NCBI GenBank assembly: GCA_026388695.1
Contig: JAPLJH010000019.1
Coordinates: 1-64,000, forward strand
DNA length: 64,000 nucleotides
Direction: 5' to 3'
Source: Deltaproteobacteria bacterium
GTDB taxonomy: Bacteria > Desulfobacterota > Desulfobulbia > Desulfobulbales > Desulfurivibrionaceae
Positions 1 through 10,240 of this stretch are shown one piece after another. Positions within the stretch are counted from its first letter, which is position 1, and each line of letters begins with the position of its first letter. The notes under the pieces are model-generated. The model made no database searches. It worked only from the letters and a program-made list of their open reading frames with translations, and had not been told where the DNA came from. Position numbers and translations under genes: made by a program.

Positions 1-417
<417 letters not shown>

Positions 418-469
418 CTAATCTCAAAAAATTACACAACTTGTCGGAGTAACGAGTTACAAACGTCGG

Positions 470-763
470 TTATTTTCCCTCAAGAACCCCGAGAACATCG
501 TCCTCACGCATGATGAGGTAATCCTCGCCATCGATCTTGATTTCGTTGCCGCCATACTTGGAAAACAGAACCCTGTCGCCGACCTTGAGATCAACGGCAA
601 CCCGCTCACCTTTCTCGTTGAGGCGACCCTTGCCCACGGCGACAACCTTGCCCTCGGCTGGTTTTTCCTTGGCGCTGTCGGGGATAAAAAGCCCACCCTT
701 GGTCTTCAGCTCTTCCTCCAGTCTTTTGATCAGGATACGATCATTTAACGGACGAATTTTCAT
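470..763 (-). CDS. groES: Co-chaperonin GroES
   Basis: [46 protein letters not shown]...; start trimmed from the longer ORF to the canonical Met. Confidence 0.97.
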   Translation of the reverse strand: MKIRPLNDRILIKRLEEELKTKGGLFIPDSAKEKPAEGKVVAVGKGRLNEKGERVAVDLKVGDRVLFSKYGGNEIKIDGEDYLIMREDDVLGVLEGK

Positions 764-1024
764 GTAATGCCTCCAGTTGTTTTTGGTAATATATTGTGTA
801 ACCATGAAACGAAACAGCGAGCAACAGGTGCCCAAAGCGTTCCCGACCCGTAAATGAAGCGGCAGGGAAGACCGCTTATACGCGACACTTTCCTGCCTTG
901 ATGGCCACACAATATGTATCGGGCCTTAAAAAATCAAGAGCTGCTCTTTACTTTTTTTATAAAACAATATCAATCTGTTAGATTGTTTTCCAGACGAAAA
1001 CCTCTTTCCATTCTGCAAAACACC

Positions 1025-2092
1025 TTAGAGCTGTACCACCCAACCATAGGGATCTTCCTTAGCCCCATACTGGATGGCCTGTATTTCATCAAAGAGCTTT
1101 TGGGACAAGGCGCCGGTTTCCCCATTGTTGATCAGGCAGTCCCGGCCCTGGTAGTGCAGGGAGCCCACCGGCGAGATCACTGCGGCAGTACCGGTCCCGA
1201 AAATCTCCTTGAGCGAGCCGTTTTCCTGGGCCGCCAGAACCTCGTCAATGGAAATCCTGCGCTCCACCACGGTAAGGCCCCAGCCCTTGGCCATCTGGAT
1301 CACCGAGTCGCGGGTAACCCCAGGCAGGATGCTGCCGCCCAACGGCGGGGTGATGATCTCGTCGCCGATCACAAAGAAGATATTCATGGTGCCGACTTCT
1401 TCGATGTAGCGCCGCTCTGCGGCATCGAGCCAGAGCACCTGGGTAAAGCCTTTCTTCTTGGCTTCCTCCGCCGCCATGATGCTGGCCGCGTAGTTGCCCG
1501 CCGCCTTGATATGGCCTACCCCTCCGGGCACGGCGCGGACATAGGCATCGGTGACATAGATCTTGACCGGGTTGAAGCCTTCCGGGTAGTAGGCGCCCAC
1601 CGGACTCATGATGACAAAAAACAGATATTCCTTGGCTGGCCGCACACCCAGAGCCGCCTCGGTGGAGATCATGGTGGGGCGAATGTAGAGGGTTGCACCT
1701 TGGGCCGAGGGAATCCAGTCCTGATCGAGACGAAGCAGTTCCTTGAGCGCGGCGAGCACATCCTCCACCGGCAATTGCGGCATACAGAGCCGCGCCGCCG
1801 AGATGTTCATCCGCTCGATATTGGCCGCCGGACGAAAGAGATAGATGCCGCCGTCCTTACCCCGGTAGGCCTTCATCCCCTCAAAAATGGCCTGGCCGTA
1901 ATGGAAAACCATGGCCGCTGGGTCCAGAGAAAAATTCCGGTATGGCTGGATCGTCAGGTCACGCCAACCCTGGCCCTCGGTGTAGGGCATGACCAGCATA
2001 TGATCGGTAAAATATTTGCCAAAACCCAGGGCGTTTTGATCCGGCTTGGGCTTTGCTTCGTTTTCCGTAACTTTTTCCAGATGAAATTCCAT
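1025..2092 (-). CDS. ilvE: Branched-chain amino acid aminotransferase
   Basis: MEFHLEKVTENEAKPKPDQNALGFGKYFTDHMLVMPYTEGQGWRD...; class IV aminotransferase (EVGTMNIFFV, LPGVTRDSV motifs). Upstream Met in the ORF is unlikely to be the start. Confidence 0.93.
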   Translation of the reverse strand: MEFHLEKVTENEAKPKPDQNALGFGKYFTDHMLVMPYTEGQGWRDLTIQPYRNFSLDPAAMVFHYGQAIFEGMKAYRGKDGGIYLFRPAANIERMNISAARLCMPQLPVEDVLAALKELLRLDQDWIPSAQGATLYIRPTMISTEAALGVRPAKEYLFFVIMSPVGAYYPEGFNPVKIYVTDAYVRAVPGGVGHIKAAGNYAASIMAAEEAKKKGFTQVLWLDAAERRYIEEVGTMNIFFVIGDEIITPPLGGSILPGVTRDSVIQMAKGWGLTVVERRISIDEVLAAQENGSLKEIFGTGTAAVISPVGSLHYQGRDCLINNGETGALSQKLFDEIQAIQYGAKEDPYGWVVQL

Positions 2093-2310
2093 GCTCTCTT
2101 CCTCAGACAAAAATGCTCCATTTCGACGCGGCATCGCCGTGTTTCCCGGCCTTCCAAGCCCCTGTCGGATGAAAAACCAAAATCAAGGACAACAAATATA
2201 AATGATAATCCGCTTCGCTGAAACAACTTATTGATGCCGCCACGGTAACCGAGTGCAGAAAAAGGTCACAGCGGGGATGGCCAGGAGGAGTGCTGGGGGA
2301 AAAAGATGGT

Positions 2311-2384
2311 CGGGGCGAGAGGATTCGAACCTCCGGCCTCCTGCTCCCAAGGCAGGCGCGCTAACCAGACTGCGCTACGCCCCG
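2311..2384 (-). tRNA. tRNA-Pro (anticodon TGG)
   Basis: Reverse strand CGGGGCG...CCTGC CTTGGGA GCAGG...GGTTCGAATCC...CGCCCCG folds as a cloverleaf; anticodon loop CTTGGGA. Confidence 0.95.
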
Positions 2385-2616
2385 ACGGACGATAATGGGA
2401 AGTTGCTTTATTAGCACTCTGCCCGTGGCCGGTCAAGAGAATTGTTTTTGGAATGGGGGGATTTTGTCTGCTAAACGATTGTACAGAAACGCATCCCTAA
2501 AGGCACAAGGAGCTGTAACGAAAGGGACACAGAAATAGTTATTTCGCAACAGCTCCTAAAAATGTTGACGCCCCGATACGCACTTGCTATATTGCCCGCG
2601 TTCAGTTGAATAGCAT

Positions 2617-2692
2617 TCCTGGGTAGCTCAGTCGGTAGAGCAGGTGACTGTTAATCACCCTGTCGGGGGTTCGAATCCCTCCCCGGGAGCCA
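2617..2692 (+). tRNA. tRNA-Asn (anticodon GTT), CCA encoded
   Basis: TCCTGGG TA GCTC...GGTGA CTGTTAA TCACC...GGGGGTTCGAATCCCTC CCCGGGA G CCA. Confidence 0.95.
2670..2687 (+). repeat. att core, tRNA-proximal copy
   Basis: TTCGAATCCCTCCCCGGG within tRNA-Asn; repeated with one mismatch at 5753-5770. Confidence 0.8.
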
Positions 2693-2726
2693 AAAAGTAA
2701 TCCGGCACCGTCCGTTAAGATACATT

Positions 2727-2760
2727 AAGCCCACGCCCCATAAAGGTTGTGGGCTTTTTT
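2727..2760 (+). terminator. Rho-independent terminator
   Basis: AAGCCCAC...GTGGGCTT stem followed by TTTT, shortly downstream of tRNA-Asn. Confidence 0.7.
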
Positions 2761-2870
2761 GCGTCCGGCAAGGTCCAAGGAAAAACGTTGCGATACGGGT
2801 AATGACATGGGTAAAATCATGGGTAAAGGTCTTACCCCATTAAATCTTTTACCCATATCGAGGTTTACCC

Positions 2871-4105
2871 ATGCCAAAAACCGCCAAGAATCTGCTATCA
2901 GCAGCTTGCCGTCAAGGGGGCGAAGCCGGAAAGACAAGGCCTACAAGCTGCGGGATGGAGCGGGCCTCTTCCTGGTCATTGAGCCCAGCGGAAAAAAATG
3001 GTGGAAGCTGCGGGTAATCTTTGCCAAAAAAGAAACCTTTTTTTCCTTTGGCGAATATCCCTCGGTCACACTCTCGCAGGCAAGGGTAGAACGCGACAAG
3101 GCCAACAGCCAGATTGCAAACAGCATTGACCCAGCCACCGTCCGCAAGGTAGCGAAAGCCACCCTGTCAGGAGAAGGGAGCTTTGGGGCTGTGGCCCGTG
3201 AATGGGCACGCCCGGTTTTTGCCGAAATGGTCCGTGGTTCACGCCACATCAATCATAGCCCGCCTTGAGAAAGACGTTTTTCCGTACATCGGTGCACGGC
3301 CCATTGGCGAAATCACCCCGCCGGAACTGCTGGCCGTCCTTCGCCGCATTGAATCACGGACGCTGGAAACAGCACACAGGATCAAGATTGTTTTCGGGCA
3401 GGTATGTCGATATGCTGTAGCAACCGGACACGCCACCAGCGACCCGGTAAGCGCCTTGCGCGGCGCACTTCTCCGGTCCAGCCAAAGCACATGGCAGCCC
3501 CTACCGATCCAAAGGCAGTGGCCCCCTTACTTCGAATACTGGCCGGGTATCAGGGGTCTTTCGTGGTGGCCTGCGCTCTCCGTCTTGCCACGCTGGTCTT
3601 TGTCCGACCCGGCGAATTACGTCAAGCCGAATGGGAGACGATTGATCTGGACAATGCCGAATGGCGTTACCTTGTTTTCAAGACCAAGACAGAACACCTT
3701 GTTCCGCTCTCAAGTCAGGCTGTGGCGATCCTGCGAGAGCTGCACCCGCTTACAGGGAAAGGCCGGTATGTGTTTCCCTCTTCCCGGTCGGCTTCGCGCC
3801 CAATGAGCAACAATACCGTCAATGCGGCCATGCGGCGCATGGGAATCGACACACAGAACGAACTGACCGGGCACGGCTTCCGGGCAATGGCCCGCACTAT
3901 CCTTGACGAGGTACTGGACTTCCGTCCTGATTTCATAGAACACCAGTTGGCCCATGCTGTGCGCGATCCCTTGGGCAGAGCATACAACCGGACGGCGCAT
4001 CTGCCAGAGCGGCGAAAGATGATGCAGACTTGGGCAGATTACCTTGAACAACTGGCGAAGAACGGGGAGAATAAAATTATTCCCTTGCGAATCGGCAGTA
4101 GATAA
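2871..4105 (+). pseudogene. P4-type tyrosine recombinase/integrase, multiply frameshifted
   Basis: Starts MPKTAKNLLSAAC; N-terminal domain (DKAYKLRDGAGLFLVIEPSGKKWWKLR), core-binding domain (ARLEKDVFPYIGARPIGEITPPELLAVLRRIE) and catalytic domain (VRPGELRQAEW, GHGFRAMARTIL, RAYNRTAHLPERRKMMQTWADYL) lie in different frames (ORFs 2747-3268, 3183-3806, 3404-4105). Confidence 0.88.
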
Positions 4106-4300
4106 CGGCCATTTTAAGGGGCCGGGCTACAAAAAATTCGTCCTTTCAGGCACATTAATTTCTAAAACCAGCAAATCGACTCTGGACGCCTGTATTGATG
4201 CGGGCTAAGCAGGAATACGGTCTACTTTTGAAGGGGGGCTGAGTAGTTCGCCCCCCATTGCCAACTCGGCAAAATCTCGAGACGGGACGATACGGCCATT

Positions 4301-4334
4301 GCCCCGCCCCCTCCCCATTCGGAGGGGGCGGGGC
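4301..4334. repeat. Perfect 14-bp GC-rich inverted repeat
   Basis: GCCCCGCCCCCTCC-CCATTC-GGAGGGGGCGGGGC; inside the integrative element. Confidence 0.8.
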
Positions 4335-4612
4335 AAGCAAAGGCCGCACCGCCGGGAATATATGCGGGGAGAGACTTGCCGAAATTTGAGCCTTTAACAA
4401 GCCAACCCCTGAAACGCGCCGCTTCCCTGCCCATACGGGCAAGGAAACTGTCACACTTTGGGGCCGCCTAACGCCCCATTGCCCTATTCCGGTATTGACT
4501 TGGGCTGTATTTGCACGATATATATTACGTACAGACGGAATATGAATAACTATGATGCGGTGCTGTGGGATCAAGAATCATTTAACAATGAAATCAACAG
4601 AATGAGTTGAGT

Positions 4613-5539
4613 ATGCGAAATCATAAAATGATTTATGGCCTTAGTTTTTTTTATTCTGCCTTAACGGCATTTTTATTTATTACTTTCTTTTATAAACAAA
4701 ACGGTTCAGCATTATCATCATTTATAGTTCCTGTAATTTTGCTTGCGCCAATACTTTTTGTGGCTGTTCAGGATGTGTCTCTTTTATTCGTCAGTTTTAT
4801 CACATTGCTCGGACTGGTTTCAGGGCTATTAATTGATCTGCAAATTAAAAATATAGTTACATGGAAAATGACTGTTTTTGCATGGATAATTCTTTCTATC
4901 CCTGCCATCGTGATATTAAATGTTTCTTCGATATTAATAAGAATAATTAATAAAAGAAATAAACAAGATTTTTCAAAAATTTATGATAGTCATCAAATTG
5001 ATAATAATAAAATTAAATTGTCAAAAAAAATATTTACCACTATCTTTCTAGTTCTCTGCTGTTTTTCTGGATTGTTGATTTATTCTGGGACCCAAAAAAG
5101 CAATTCTGAAGTAGGAAGATTTGCCAAAAAAGAAGAAATAGTTGGATATTGGAAGTTGGTAACACTCCCTCATGATTTATCGCAAAAAATTAATAAAGTT
5201 AATCCTTGGCCTTTACCTTATCAATGGTTCGCCATCTATAATGATGGGAAAATATTTTCGTTCATGTCCTCGAAGGATCAAGTGTTAACCGCGATAGAGT
5301 TAGATAAATTATGTAAAAGTATCCCACCAAACACGACATATGAGTTTAATTCAGGATTTTTGACTGTCTCTTATAGTGATATGAAAAATATTAAGGAACT
5401 CTGGGGCGTCAATATTATAAAGAAAGAAATTAAAATTCGAGGGGTTGCTCCTGCTTTACCGGGGGACATAGTGATGTCAATACAAGGCGGCCCAAAAGAC
5501 GGGATCATCTACTTTCGTCATTTAAGAAAGATAATATAA
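4613..5539 (+). CDS. Hypothetical membrane protein (N-terminal TM helices plus C-terminal soluble domain)
   Basis: ORF with several hydrophobic segments (LSFFYSALTAFLFITFF, SFIVPVILLAPILFVAV, FAWIILSIPAIVILNVSSIL, IFLVLCCFSGLLIYSG); markedly AT-rich relative to flanks. Confidence 0.7.
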   Translation: MRNHKMIYGLSFFYSALTAFLFITFFYKQNGSALSSFIVPVILLAPILFVAVQDVSLLFVSFITLLGLVSGLLIDLQIKNIVTWKMTVFAWIILSIPAIVILNVSSILIRIINKRNKQDFSKIYDSHQIDNNKIKLSKKIFTTIFLVLCCFSGLLIYSGTQKSNSEVGRFAKKEEIVGYWKLVTLPHDLSQKINKVNPWPLPYQWFAIYNDGKIFSFMSSKDQVLTAIELDKLCKSIPPNTTYEFNSGFLTVSYSDMKNIKELWGVNIIKKEIKIRGVAPALPGDIVMSIQGGPKDGIIYFRHLRKII

Positions 5540-5752
5540 TTAGTGACCCATTTTCTTTGGGGGTAGAGTTGGGGGTATTACAAATAATAAGTTTGTAATA
5601 AAAATATTTATATCAAATTGTTACAGCTACAACTTGTGTCCTGGTCCCTCAAAAAAAGGATGCGCCGATTTTCCCGAAGCACTTCTCTGATATGGGTAAA
5701 CAAAAAAATATAAAACACAAAATGTCGAATTATCAACTTGATAAGAATACAA

Positions 5753-5770
5753 TTTGAATCCCTCCCCGGG
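5753..5770 (+). repeat. att core, distal copy
   Basis: TTTGAATCCCTCCCCGGG, 17/18 match to the tRNA-Asn 3' region. Confidence 0.8.
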
Positions 5771-5771
5771 G

Positions 5772-5807
5772 AAAAAGGGTTACGACAATTGTCGTAACCC
5801 TTTTTTT
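5772..5807. terminator. Strong terminator hairpin, probably bidirectional
   Basis: AAAAAGGGTTACGAC-AATT-GTCGTAACCCTTTTTTT; immediately outside the distal att repeat. Confidence 0.85.
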
Positions 5808-5880
5808 GTTTCCACTTCTCCCGACGGGATGGCCCGCCGCCTACCTTACCAAAACTTCTGTTAACCAGCGGATACTCTAT

Positions 5881-7098
5881 TCAACCAAACAACTCCCCAA
5901 CCAACTGGGTCAAACCCGCCAAGGTCGTATCATCGAGAATAGTGCGCTGGGCCGTCAGCTCAGTCTGTCCGACAGGGAAAAGAGCCCCGTGAGGATTGGT
6001 GAGCACCAAAGAAAAAATCTCGTTTCCCTCTATCAGATTGTCTGCTAAGGTTTGCACCCACACATTGGCCCACCGTTCACCCAGCCCAAGGGTAAGGACA
6101 CCGTGGGTAGAGATATAATCTTGTCCTGCGATGGCGCTCCCATCCCGGGTTGAAAAATCCACCGTGGCTATCTGGGTTGCCGGCCCCGGCAATTGCACCA
6201 AAAACCACACCCCCTGCCCTTCCTGCACCTGGCGGGGAACAGCATTGATGGCTGGAGGGGCGGTGATATTGGCTCCGGGCGTCTGGAGCTGACCGGTGCG
6301 GGTCTCGATCCACTCCGCATAACTGCTCACCCGGGTCGCCGCCCCTATGTCGCCCAGCGATCCGTCCGCCTCCGTGTTGAGATCTGTCATCGGCCAGCGG
6401 GTGACAAAGCTGTTAATCCCTGCCAATTGCCAATCGCCATCATGTTGAACAAACAGGCCACCGCCGGAATCTCCCGGCGTAATCATAGCCTCAGTACTCC
6501 CAAGCCCACGGTTTGAAATCCCGAGCAGATCACCAAGGGCGTCCCGGAAGATGGTACCATCATCGTAATCATAGAACAATTGGTCGGCAAGGCTTCCCTG
6601 CCAGCCATAGCGCGCAAGCGAGGTGCCGATGGCATCAATGGTGTTCTCTCCGGCTCGGCGGGTAGCCCCAGCCTCTGGCAGGATAACTCCGGAGGTGCTC
6701 TGAGCCTGACCATATCCAACCAGGGTAGCGGTCTGGCCTAGTTCGTCTACCCCAGCATACAGACCATATCGATCAGCGGTCAGAGGAGCCGCCTGTTCGA
6801 GGGTGATCAGCGCTAAATCATGCCAAACACCCAGACTATTAAGCACTACATCCGGATAATCCTCCACTGCCTGAATCCGACGAGAAACAGAACCACTTGC
6901 CGTCTCGAAAACCACCACGCTATTGGCCAGAATCAAGTCATCAACCAGATGGGCGGCGGTAAGAAGATGCAGACCAGACGCCAACAGCACCCCGGAACCG
7001 GAGATCAGCCCGTCATGGATACGGGCCACCCCTGGCCATTCAGTATCATTAGCTACTCCATCACCATCATAACGGCTGATAAGAGATGTGAAAATCAT
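5881..7098 (-). CDS. Trypsin-like (S1) serine protease with Calx-beta domain; predicted type I secretion substrate
   Basis: Catalytic motifs LLTAAHL, HDLALITL, TPGDSGGGLF; Calx-beta-like VDFSTRDGSAIAGQDYISTHGVLTLGLGE...NEIFSLVLTNPHGA; no Sec signal peptide; next to T1SS genes. Confidence 0.82.
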   Translation of the reverse strand: MIFTSLISRYDGDGVANDTEWPGVARIHDGLISGSGVLLASGLHLLTAAHLVDDLILANSVVVFETASGSVSRRIQAVEDYPDVVLNSLGVWHDLALITLEQAAPLTADRYGLYAGVDELGQTATLVGYGQAQSTSGVILPEAGATRRAGENTIDAIGTSLARYGWQGSLADQLFYDYDDGTIFRDALGDLLGISNRGLGSTEAMITPGDSGGGLFVQHDGDWQLAGINSFVTRWPMTDLNTEADGSLGDIGAATRVSSYAEWIETRTGQLQTPGANITAPPAINAVPRQVQEGQGVWFLVQLPGPATQIATVDFSTRDGSAIAGQDYISTHGVLTLGLGERWANVWVQTLADNLIEGNEIFSLVLTNPHGALFPVGQTELTAQRTILDDTTLAGLTQLVGELFG

Positions 7099-7473
7099 TG
7101 GCCGGACCGTAAAAAGGCGAGGGGGTAAATTGGTTCAAAATTTCTATCTTGCGAGAAAAATTGCCTGCGCTATACTCCCGACTTGGAACCACCCTTTTTC
7201 CAAGGAGAAATCAAGGCCGCCCGGCGGTTACAGAAGCTCCTGACGCACTGCCAAGAATTTCTCAAGTACATTTTGATGACAGGAGAGGAAGCCACCCTGG
7301 CTTCCGGAGAGATCTTACCAAAGAGTCTCTGTTGTTGGGTATTATTTCTGTGGATCAAACTTGGATTTTTCCCAATTTATTTCAGACATTTAAAACCTAT
7401 ATGCAGAAATTAGTCTATCTCACCTCTGTCAAACAAATGGCACCAGCTCCTGTAGTAACCCCACTTGACACCG

Positions 7474-8907
7474 CTATTCCGTGACTGCCGATCTCCCTAT
7501 CTGGCCTGCACTAGCCAGTAACCGCAAGCGCGCAGAACGCCAGTCGGCCAAACAGCGAATGCGCTGATTTTGTGCATCGGACAGGGCTCCTTGCGTATTC
7601 AGGAGTTCGATGATATCCGCAGCTCCTTTATCGTACTTGCGCTGGGAAACAACCAGCGCTTTTTGGGCGGCCTCAAGCAGAATCGCGGAAGCGTCCAGAT
7701 TCTGGAGGGCGGAGGTGGCATCGGCGTGCGCTTTGATTAATTCCATGGCAATCTGGTGTTCGGTGTCGGCGAGGGCCGCTTCTTTTTGCTCGACCTGGGC
7801 CTGGGCGCCTCTAACCTTATAGGTGGTAGAAAATCCCTCAAAAATTGGAATCGACAGCGCAAGCCCCATGGTGGTTTCCTGTGCTTCGATCGAGGTCACT
7901 GCTTCACCTGGACGGGTATTCTGATAATAGTTGGTGGAAAAGTTCAGGGTAGGCATCCCGGCGGAGCGGGCAACGGTTACCCGCTTTTTCGCTGCCTCAA
8001 GTTGGTTTTTTGCCGCAAGAATGGCGGGATGATTTTTCTGGGTTTCTTCCAGCCACTGGCTCAAGGCCTTGCCATTCTCTCCCGCACTCTCACCCAGATC
8101 TTCCGGCAGTGATACTACAGTATTTGCCGGTATGCCGAGGATATATCCCAGCACTGACCGTGCCTTTTCGTATTCACCCAGGGCACGATTCTTTTCCAGT
8201 GAAGATTTGGCCAGGGCGGTTGTCGCCTGCAGCGTATCCGACTGGCTGCTCGCCCCTTTTTCTTCACGCAGTTTAGCGGAATGCAGGGTATTGCCAGCGA
8301 TTTCCTCGCTGGTCGTTTTGGCCTTGAGAGTTGCGCCTGCGGTTACCGCATCAAAATAGGCCTGGATTACCGAAGACAAGGCCTTTTGCAAGGTGCCGTT
8401 ATGGGTGGCCATGGCCGCCGCCAGCAAACTTTCGGCAGCCTGATGGTTGGCCGCTCGGCCGCCAAAATCAAAGATCCGCCAGGTCAAGCCCCCTTGGGCG
8501 GTATTTCGGTTGATGTTGCTGGATGGATATCGGGAATCCGAATACCGGATCCGATCACTGGTCCGGCTCAACGAACCGGTCAGAGCAGGCAGATATGTGG
8601 CGCGTGCTTCCCCCACCGCACCTGCTTGAATTTTGATGTCTGCCCAGGTGGATCTGATTTGCGGATTGTTGCATAGCGCCAGATCCACCGCCTCGCCCAA
8701 GGCGAGAGGGTGGGAAAAATCTTTCTGTATCGAGCATGGAATCGGGGCGGTGTCCCCCGGCAGGATCACGCCTTGCTCAACCACCTCGGGCATGGTGAGC
8801 AAGGGGTCGGTAAAGGGATAGATGGGGTCGAAAGCCAGGGCGAAGTTTGGCCAGCTCAAACCAGCGACAAGGATTACGGCGCCTGTTCGGAGGAGTTTAG
8901 CGCTCAT
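7474..8907 (-). CDS. TolC-family outer membrane protein (type I secretion)
   Basis: Signal peptide, paired helical repeats (ALGEAVDLALCNNPQIRSTWADIKIQAGAVGEARATYLPAL...), overlaps the HlyD-like gene. Confidence 0.9.
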   Translation of the reverse strand: MSAKLLRTGAVILVAGLSWPNFALAFDPIYPFTDPLLTMPEVVEQGVILPGDTAPIPCSIQKDFSHPLALGEAVDLALCNNPQIRSTWADIKIQAGAVGEARATYLPALTGSLSRTSDRIRYSDSRYPSSNINRNTAQGGLTWRIFDFGGRAANHQAAESLLAAAMATHNGTLQKALSSVIQAYFDAVTAGATLKAKTTSEEIAGNTLHSAKLREEKGASSQSDTLQATTALAKSSLEKNRALGEYEKARSVLGYILGIPANTVVSLPEDLGESAGENGKALSQWLEETQKNHPAILAAKNQLEAAKKRVTVARSAGMPTLNFSTNYYQNTRPGEAVTSIEAQETTMGLALSIPIFEGFSTTYKVRGAQAQVEQKEAALADTEHQIAMELIKAHADATSALQNLDASAILLEAAQKALVVSQRKYDKGAADIIELLNTQGALSDAQNQRIRCLADWRSARLRLLASAGQIGRSAVTE

Positions 8908-10240
8908 TGAGACTCTCTTTTGCGTGCTGGAGGAGCGGACTCAAAACGTATTCAATCACTCGGCGCGTACCTGTTTTGATTTCCACATTGACGGACATGC
9001 CCGCACTCAACGGCATATCCTCGCCCTTAACAGAAATTGAGGATTTATCCAGGGCAATGATGACCGAATAGAGCAAACCTTTTTTCTCATCCTTGATGGC
9101 ATCGCGCGACACATGCAAGACGCGGGCGGGAATGGTGCCGTACTTGGTGTACTCAAAGGCCGCAATCTTGACGGCTGCGGTTTGACCTTCCTCCACAAAG
9201 CCAATATCCTTGTTTTCCAACATGGCTTCGACGATGAGATGATCCTCGTTGGGGACAATCTTCATCAACGGTTGCGCCGCAGGCACAACCCCGCCAACGG
9301 TAAAGACAGTCAACTGCTGTACCGTGCCATCCACCGGCGAGGTAAGTTTGAGCAGTTTACTGCGGGTTTCTGTCCGCATGGCATCCTGCCTGCCAGCTCC
9401 TACAATCCTGTCACCTTCTGCCTGAGCGTCAAAGGCGGCGCGCCTGGTTTCGGCAATCAAGGCAGCCCGCGTATTTTTCGCCTCGGTCAATTGCCCTTCA
9501 AGATCAACCCGCGCTTGCTCTTTTTCAAGATATGCATGCATGGAAACGTCATGATTTTGGGCAAGCTCCCTGTAATCCGAAGCCCGTTGGGTCGCCAGCG
9601 GCAAGGCAGAGGAATACCTGGTTATCGCCCCTTCGAGGCGTTGAAGTTTCGTCATAAAATCCTGGTATTGACCATTCAGGTGCCCTTGAGCCTCCTGAAG
9701 TTTTTCCACCGGAACACCGTCAATGGGCGCGAGTTTTGGTGGCTTACGGCTGTCAACCGCCTCGATCATCGCTCGCGATCGGGCGATTTGGAGAGTCGCT
9801 TCCGTGACACTGCTCATCGCCTTGCCGTACTCTGCATCTGCTGCGCTGGCATCCAGCTCGATCAACACCTCGCCTTCTTTGACCGCCTGTCCTTCCTCAA
9901 CGTACAGCGCCTTGACGCTGGCCACTTCAACCGAGGCAATGGTTTTGGTGCGTTCGCTGGGGATAATTTCACCGGTGGCGTTGACCACGATATCCATGCG
10001 GCCAAAGATCGCCCAGAGCAGCACAAAGGCAACCAACGCCATCAGAATCTTCGCGGTTATCCGCAGGCTAGGCGAAACCGGTCTTTCCTGCAAGGAGAGA
10101 GCGGCGGGCAAGAATTCCGCCTCGTCCTCCTTGAAGAGATTCCCTCCCAGTTGATCCCGCTCTTTCCAGAAACGGCCAAAAACTTGCCGATAATGACGCA
10201 GCAAGAACGCATAGGCCTCCAGCTTGTGTTTGAGACTCAT
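8897..10240 (-). CDS. HlyD-family periplasmic adaptor subunit (type I secretion)
   Basis: Single N-terminal TM, TGEIIPSERTKTIASVEVASVKALYVEEGQAVKEGEVLIELDAS, C-terminal GMSVNVEIKTGTRRVIEYVLSPLLQHAKESLNER. Confidence 0.93.
   Translation of the reverse strand: MSLKHKLEAYAFLLRHYRQVFGRFWKERDQLGGNLFKEDEAEFLPAALSLQERPVSPSLRITAKILMALVAFVLLWAIFGRMDIVVNATGEIIPSERTKTIASVEVASVKALYVEEGQAVKEGEVLIELDASAADAEYGKAMSSVTEATLQIARSRAMIEAVDSRKPPKLAPIDGVPVEKLQEAQGHLNGQYQDFMTKLQRLEGAITRYSSALPLATQRASDYRELAQNHDVSMHAYLEKEQARVDLEGQLTEAKNTRAALIAETRRAAFDAQAEGDRIVGAGRQDAMRTETRSKLLKLTSPVDGTVQQLTVFTVGGVVPAAQPLMKIVPNEDHLIVEAMLENKDIGFVEEGQTAAVKIAAFEYTKYGTIPARVLHVSRDAIKDEKKGLLYSVIIALDKSSISVKGEDMPLSAGMSVNVEIKTGTRRVIEYVLSPLLQHAKESLNER

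Larger units (their letters stand above)
2673..5770. mobile_element. Small decayed integrative element at the 3' end of tRNA-Asn
   Basis: Integrase remnant next to the tRNA; 15-bp exact direct repeat GAATCCCTCCCCGGG at 2673-2687 (tRNA T-arm/acceptor) and 5756-5770; AT-rich foreign-looking gene inside. Confidence 0.8.

Noticed and set aside
914-2221. 435-aa plus-strand ORF
   Set aside because: Antisense to ilvE; translation is rich in His/Arg/Gly with no domain, a typical shadow ORF in GC-rich sequence.
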